Below are positions 58,441 to 64,000 of a stretch of 64,000 bases of DNA, piece by piece. The DNA lies in contig JANEZZ010000307.1 in the NCBI GenBank assembly GCA_026122225.1, forward strand, positions 806,001 through 870,000, given 5' to 3'. A model generated the notes under the pieces. It had not been told where the DNA came from. It worked only from the letters and a program-made list of their open reading frames with translations, and searched no databases. A program made the position numbers and the translations under genes. How positions within the stretch are numbered: the stretch's first letter is position 1; every line of letters begins with the position of its first letter. Origin of the DNA: Heloderma charlesbogerti. Its lineage: Eukaryota; Chordata; Lepidosauria; Squamata; Helodermatidae.

Positions 58441-59004
58441 CCAAAGTGGGCCTAAGTGTGATAAAAATCCTTTATCCCGATTCAAGCCTCTGGTGATAGA
58501 ATTCAATCTCGTTTTAATCTCCCTTTGAAATTCCTTTGCTCCATAATGGCCACTCTAAAGTCAGTGACAGAGTGTTCTGCCACTGGTTTTTGAATATCGC
58601 CGTTTCTGCTGTCAGATTTGTGTCAATTTATTCTTTTCCATAGGGAGTGGCTTATTTGACCTATGAAGAATGCAGAAAGCCATTGCTCACTGATATCACA
58701 TTGGAAGATGAGCAACTGAATCATCCCCTAATGTTGTTAGCAGTTGGTTACTATTAGGTTGATTAATTATTAGGTCCTGTAATAGCATTTTCAGAGTAGA
58801 TATGGGGATAGGACTGGCATCTGGGTTTGTTGCAGGGTCCACTATGTTTATATCCTCCTTATATGGTTTGTTGTTGCTAAGGAGTAGCTGTTTTAGGTTG
58901 CGGGCTGTGTATAAGCAAGTACAGGTCTATCACCCAAGGCCTTTTTCCTCCCTATCCTTTTTTGTGTTGTATCATGCATCATCATCATTATCATCATGGA
59001 AAAG
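58441..59004. other. Region beside inverted-duplication copy B, unassigned
   Basis: No host exon. On the minus strand a short frame near 58490-58600 reads TDFRVAIMEQRNFKGRLKRD then NSITRGLNRD, which looks like a degenerate repeat-encoded peptide I cannot name. An ATC-type run lies at 58978-58998. Confidence 0.4.
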
Positions 59005-59945
59005 AAACATCCATATCTGTTACAGCAGGAGTCTTGTTTTCTTTAAGGCAACTTCTGTAAATGGAAAGGATATTCAGAGAGATGTGAGATTAGTGCTGAA
59101 GGGGGAAATGTATGGACCTGCCAGAGTAAAGTCAGTGTTCACTGGTGAGCGAACACTGACTTTACTCACTGGGGAGTTTTACGTTCATAATGAATGAGCC
59201 CTTGCTCGTACCAGCTGGAGTATGCCAGACATGACTGTCAGCTCTTGATAGCTGTTTCTAATCACACTCATCAGAAAGCTGGCCACAAATGGTACAACGG
59301 TGAGGAGGAGGATAATGTAAGCCGCCTTGAGTTCCTTGTGAGAGGGAGAAAGGCGGGGTATAAATGTAATAAATAAATAAATAATAAATAAATAATGGCA
59401 GACAAAAAAAAGTGCTGGGGGCAGACAAGATGACCTTGCTAACTTTCTCAATGGACCACAAATAGCCAGTATGTATTTCTTGTTTCCTTTCATTCAAAGC
59501 AGTTGTTCTTTGGCTTAGGCACTTATGAAGTGGCTAAAGACATTTCTCATTCACTTTGGACATCACGAACCACAGACAGACCAGCCAATATAATGTGTGT
59601 GTTTAGCGGGGTGGGCAGGAGAGACATTCTTCCTTTTTTGGACTGACAGGCTACTCACATTGGCCAGGATTAAAATAACAATGTGGCTAGTTCTCATTGC
59701 TCAAGGAAGTTTTGAACTTGTTTTTCTGAAACAGCATCCCCTTCCATCAATGCAATGTGGTGAACCACTTTTCAAATTTAGAGGAATATCCAAAGCAGTT
59801 TGCCTGGATTGGGTGGAGGGAGGTTGTTAAAAGAAAAAAGTCAAATTCCCACTGGGTATGTGCAACCCTTGGGGATATGCGAGTAGTGCCTTGCCTCACA
59901 GACATTATCTTGTTTTAATTAATGTCATAACACTTATGCCTCTTT
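59005..59945 (-). repeat. Inverted duplication, copy B, with SINE insert
   Basis: Reverse-complement match to 46555-47347. Differences from copy A: a SINE at about 59291-59396, and a local inverted duplication at 59123-59166 (gagtaaagtcagtgttc and its inverse) where A has one copy. The rest aligns base for base with scattered substitutions. Confidence 0.85.
59291..59396 (+). mobile_element. Sauria-type SINE 3' part inside copy B
   Basis: gtaagccgccttgagttcct, then ggcggggtataaatgtaat and an (AATA)n tail. Flanked by similar aaatggtacaa / taatggcagacaa, a possible target duplication. Absent from copy A. Confidence 0.78.
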
Positions 59946-60933
59946 CTTTTTCAGTTTTGGTTGATGCATGGAATTGTTCTGAATCTTAGAAGTGCAAAAC
60001 AGTACTCGGGTGGGGGGGGAGATAAAAAATGAATGATAAGGGATTCAATCCCCAAAGGGTCTTGCCCTAAAAAAGTTAACTCCCTTCAACCTTTTAACAG
60101 TGATTATTGTTAGTTTTGATTATCTGTTTTTGTAATTAACTTGATTGATTGGTATGGAATATTGTTATATTTATATTTGGTGAAAACCCCTTTGGAGCGC
60201 AGTAATTGCAGAAAAATGGGAATATAAATAAACCTGGCAATTTGATTTGTATGTCATTTCTCAATCAGCTTTTATGGGTAGACACAAGTTTAAGAAGATG
60301 CCTTCCTTTACTTGCTCTAGTTATTGTCTAACTTGTTTTCCTTGTCTGACCTAAGCAAAAAATAATTGCAGCTGGCTAATGTTCTTGTTAGAAGAATATA
60401 GCCCATTCTGACCTTCCATTGCTAAAGCAACTTCCTGAATGCCTTTGAAGAGAATTCCAGTTTTCTGGTTAAAACAAGATGCTGGTTGCCGGCTTCTGGC
60501 TAATCTTTTCCAATCTCTGAAGGAGCAGTAAAAGGAAATGAAAAACAAAGAGGATAAGGGAAAGGCTGGGCTCCATCTGTTCAGGTTATCAGGAGCTATC
60601 AGCAGCAACTACTTCTCAAATTCATGAATACTAAAAAGAGCCATGGGAAGACCCAACTTTCTTCTGAGATGTCTTGATGAGACATGAGCTTGAAACAAGA
60701 ATTCAAGTGTTTCTAAAACACAACAATTGCTTTCTATCTTTATGATGTCCACTTGCAGGACTAATAGCAGAGATATTTTTTAAATACAGTAAGCTGTATA
60801 TAAATCTATTAAATAAAATAATAATAAAATAATATGGGGATGATTTAGATGGGGGACACACAGGGTGAAACACACACACACATTTATTTACAAGGTTTAT
60901 ATACCACTGTACATCTGATAAGATTTGTAAATC
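59946..60933. other. Intergenic region with a LINE tail
   Basis: A T-rich LINE-type 3' end at about 60100-60235 (ggagcgcagtaattgcagaa, then gggaatataaataaacc). A (CA)n run at 60870-60882 and a short hairpin at 60910-60950 (ctgataagatttgtaaatct then tatcag). No gene. Confidence 0.55.
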
Positions 60934-62021
60934 TTATCAGCTGTACATCTGATCCCCCATGCTGTTTAACATCTACATGAAACCTCTGGGGAAGGTTATC
61001 CGATGGTGTGGGCTGAGGTGCCATCAATATGCGGATGACACCCAGCTCTAACTCTCTTTCTCATCAAAACCAGGTGAGGCAGTGGCTGTTCTTAAACAGT
61101 GCCTGGGCACAGTAATGGACTGGATGAGGGCCAATAAACTGAAACTCAATCCAGACACTCCCCCTAAAGGATCACGTTTGTAGTTTGGGGGTGCTCTTGG
61201 ACCCAGAACTGTCCCTTGAGGCACAGGTGAACTCAGTGGCACAGAGCACTTTTTATCACCTTAGGCTGGTATACCAACTACGCCCTCATCTGGACAGAGA
61301 TAGCCTAGCTACAGTTATCCATGCTCCGATAACTTCTCGTCTGGATTACTGCAATGCGTTATACGTGGGGCTGCCTTTGAAAACGGTCCAGAAACTTCAG
61401 CTGTTCCAAAACAGGGCAGCAAGACTGTTAACAGGGACTGGCCAACAAGCTCATATTATGCCAGTACTTTTCCAGCTGCACTGGCTGCCAGTCCATTTCC
61501 GGACCCGATTCAAAGTGCTGGTATTAACATTCAAAGCCCTTAACAGCTTGGGGCCAGGTTATCTGAAGGATCGCCTCCTCCCATATGTGCCTGCCCGGAC
61601 CTTAAGATCATCCTCAGTGGCCCTTCTCTGTGAGCCTCTGCCAAAGGAAGTGAGGCGGGTGGCTATTAGGAGAAGGGCTTTTTCTGCTGTGGCACCTAGC
61701 TGTGGAATGAGCCCCCTAGTGAGGTTCGCCTGGCACCTACATTGTATTCTTTCTGGCGCCAGGTGAAGACCTTTTTATTTTCCCAGGCATTTTAGCATTT
61801 TAGCTTTCTAGACTTTTAGCTTTGCTGTTTTAAATCTGTATTTTAAATTACTGTACTGCTGCTAGGTTTTATTCTGGTTGTATTGTTATACTGTGGCTTT
61901 AATGTTTTATATATTTTATATTGTTTTATTGTGTGCTCCTTGGTTTTAATTTTTGTGAACCACCCAGAGAGCTTCGGCTATTGGGCAGTATAGAAATGAA
62001 ATGAATGAATGAACGAATGAG

Positions 62022-62052
<31 letters not shown>

Positions 62053-62053
62053 C
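60934..62053 (+). mobile_element. L2-clade LINE fragment with internal deletion
   Basis: Starts at MLFNIYMKPLGKVI-type sequence (60957 on) with the YADD codons at about 61027-61038 followed by a stop. A deletion occurs near 61160. The C-terminal part is open at 61185-61766 (MGVLLDPELSLEAQVNSV, YCNALYVGLPLKTVQKL). The 3' UTR ends accacccagagagcttcggc, tattgggcagtatagaaatg and (AATA)n. Confidence 0.88.
61185..61766 (+). pseudogene. L2 RT C-terminal domain frame
   Basis: 193 open codons with the L2 C-terminal pattern SRLDYCNALYVGLPLKTVQK and LQLHWLPVHFRTRFK-type. No catalytic residues in this frame. Non-functional. Confidence 0.85.
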
Positions 62054-63555
62054 AAAACCTTAAACCTGGCCTGGTAGCAAATACACACACATACACACAC
62101 CTCCCTTAGCACCATTGCTTTAATCAAAAGTGGCTACTTTTGAGGGGATGGGGGAAGGAAAACACTTTCAGAACCAAACTTTGCAAAATAAGTGCAAGTA
62201 TTAAAATTTGATTTAGCTTGCATAATGTATATGTGTAAAAGAACGGAGCGTTCCCAGCACAGAAATAGGGCTCTCAATGTGCAGAAATTTGTTTGTTTGT
62301 TTGCTTGCAACACTGAGTTTATAATTCTTTATTATGTCCAGAGTACACATCGCTCAGCCCCCATGACTGCAACACAGGTTACTGTGTGGGTTACAGTTCA
62401 ATACTGTGCAGAGTGAGGTGATCCTAAGTCCAATTACAAATACTTTTGATGCACCAAACTCCGCACGCTATCAGACTCTTAATAAGATAATTGCTGCCAT
62501 TACTTGATTCATTAGAAAGCGCAGTAGACATTTGAATGGGTTGGATCCAGACTTAGTCATACTTAAGAGTAGATCCATTGGCATCTACTAACTTAGTCAT
62601 GATTTAAGTCCGATTGATTTCAGTGGGTCTACTCTAAGTATGACTAACCAACCCATAAACCCTTATGTTTAAATAAGGACGCATAATTTGAGTCACATTA
62701 TTTATAGGATCCAAAGCAAGAAGCAAGATATTAATGTTGCATATAAAAACTAGTTAATTCCAAATAATATACACTCCCCACTTCCCATTTCCATGGGGAA
62801 ATTATTTTCTAATTTGTTGGAAATCAGACACACTTTTTGAATTACCAGCAGAAGAAAGAAATTGCTGACTGCAACTGTAACAGCAGATGTCCTGGGCCAG
62901 ATCAATGGTTTACTTTATATCGGGTTGCCAACACCTAATCCAGATAAGGCTCCTATAGCTTTAATGGCTACATGGACAAGAAAGTGTAACAGGTAACAGA
63001 GAAAGGGGCACGTGCTAAACATCTTCCTTTCCAGGCAGGTATCAATGGCTAAGGATCCTTCATGACCAGCATTAGAAACCCCAGTCTATCCTAACTTCCA
63101 GTTTGTTTACATTGGACAGTTCTTGATGGTCTAGAAAGCATGCTCTTGCCATTAATGCAGCACGAGTAGTGAACCAAGAATCCCCGCTCCAAATTTCCCC
63201 TCTGTCATAAACTCATAAGGTAACCTTACATGACCCATTATCTCGTAGCAATCAGCCTCCCACAGTATAGGGATAATAACACTGGCCTACCTTTTAGGGT
63301 TCTTGCAAGTCAGCATTACCAGGATAATGTATCTTGGTGAGGTCCTTGGAATTCTAAATGTTTAGGAACTGCACAGAAACACAGTGCATGGCCTCTCCCT
63401 GTTGTTAATTTTCTGTCCATAACAGAGCAAGATTCTGCAATATTTAATCCATGCTTGCTACATTCCATGGGGAATGTATTTAGCAGAGGCACTAAATATG
63501 GGACATATTTAGCAGAGGCACTGGGACACATTTAGCAGGTGCAGCTTTTTCTGCT
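62054..63555. other. Intergenic region, little recognisable
   Basis: One short squamate repeat (62531-62655: gttggatccagacttagtca, ttcagtgggtctactctaag) and a small direct repeat at 63475-63520 (catatttagcagaggcactg, twice or more). No gene or other element recognised. Confidence 0.6.
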
Positions 63556-63770
63556 AGAGCCTGTGTGGTGTAGTGGTTAGAGTGACAGACTAGGATTGGG
63601 GAATCCTGGGTTCAAATCCCCACTCAACTACAAAGCTCGATGGATCACCTTTGGGCCCATCACTATCTCTCGGTGTAGCCCACCTCACAGGGTTGTTGTT
63701 ACAATTAAAGGCGGAGGGAAAAGAACCATGTGCTTTCATTGAAGGGATCAAAACGTAATAAAAGGCATCA
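63556..63770 (+). mobile_element. Sauria-type SINE with intact tRNA-like promoter
   Basis: The head gcctgtgtggtgtagtggtt includes the A box TGGTGTAGTGGTTAG (63566-63580), and the B box GGTTCAAATCC is at 63609-63619, both close to the RNA polymerase III consensus. The body reads acctcacagggttgttgtta. The head cannot fold as a proper tRNA, so it is a SINE and not a tRNA gene. Confidence 0.82.
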
Positions 63771-64000
63771 AGGAATAAGATGCAAAGCAGGACAGCTGTG
63801 CCTTTCATTGCTGCTGATGGGAGCATTTTTCCAACTACAGCTCATCATGCCAGGCCGAGGAATGTTCACCTCCTGCAGTCTCCTTCTAGACAACTGTTAA
63901 TATACAGAAGCCTGGTCTCCCTTTACATCTGCTCACCATTACTATTTCAGTATAATGAGAGGAGTGGCCCCTTCCAAAATTCTCCTTTTCATGAAGTTTC
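63771..64000. other. Window end, nothing recognised
   Basis: No exon or named element. ctgatgggagcattttt and ttccaactacagctcatcat might be a worn Chompy-like arm. Confidence 0.4.

Noticed and set aside
63556..63630. Possible tRNA gene (good A and B boxes)
   Set aside because: The rest cannot form a tRNA cloverleaf and continues into a SINE body.

Overview
The window is nuclear DNA from an amniote, almost certainly a squamate reptile. The organism call rests on the repeats: two BovB (RTE-type) LINE copies, L2-clade LINEs, tRNA-derived SINEs including one that looks like Sauria SINE, and many short foldback DNA elements. The host gene has vertebrate exon-intron structure and a CpG-rich first exon.

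The only host gene I can support is a complete MAPK12 (p38-gamma MAP kinase, also called ERK6/SAPK3) on the + strand. Twelve coding exons run from the ATG at 2585 to the stop at 41352, joining to 1086 nt (361 residues plus stop). Every junction is GT-AG and phase-consistent. Exon lengths 4 to 11 (112, 30, 48, 115, 72, 80, 79, 174) match my recollection of the p38 family pattern. The glycine loop, catalytic Lys, Met gatekeeper, HRD, DFG, TGY activation motif, APE and a C-terminal PDZ ligand (SKETAV) are all present. A CpG-rich 5' region (about 2090-3010) precedes it and an AATAAA (41442) ends it.

The introns are filled with mobile DNA. Intron 1 has a three-level nest (SINE, hAT-like MITE, palindromic MITE). 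Intron 2 has a 2.5 kb BovB. Intron 7 has a minus-strand BovB next to a probable L1 piece split by a Tc1/mariner element with long inverted repeats. Intron 9 has a local tandem duplication. Intron 10 has a foldback element.

From 41.5 to 64 kb I see no host exon. This part holds L2 fragments, SINEs, a diverged inverted duplication (46.55-47.35 and 59.00-59.95 kb) and one minus-strand endogenous retrovirus (about 51.13-56.44 kb). The retrovirus has paired LTRs, a His-tRNA-type primer site, degraded gag-pro-RT and a transmembrane env remnant. It lacks RNase H, integrase and the env surface subunit. An L2 LINE appears to have inserted into the outer tip of its 5' LTR.

I found no operon, CRISPR, phage or defence system. 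The interesting material is the layered transposon history and a few unusual details of the kinase gene. Labels such as family P or Q are mine, for repeats I group by eye and cannot name with certainty.
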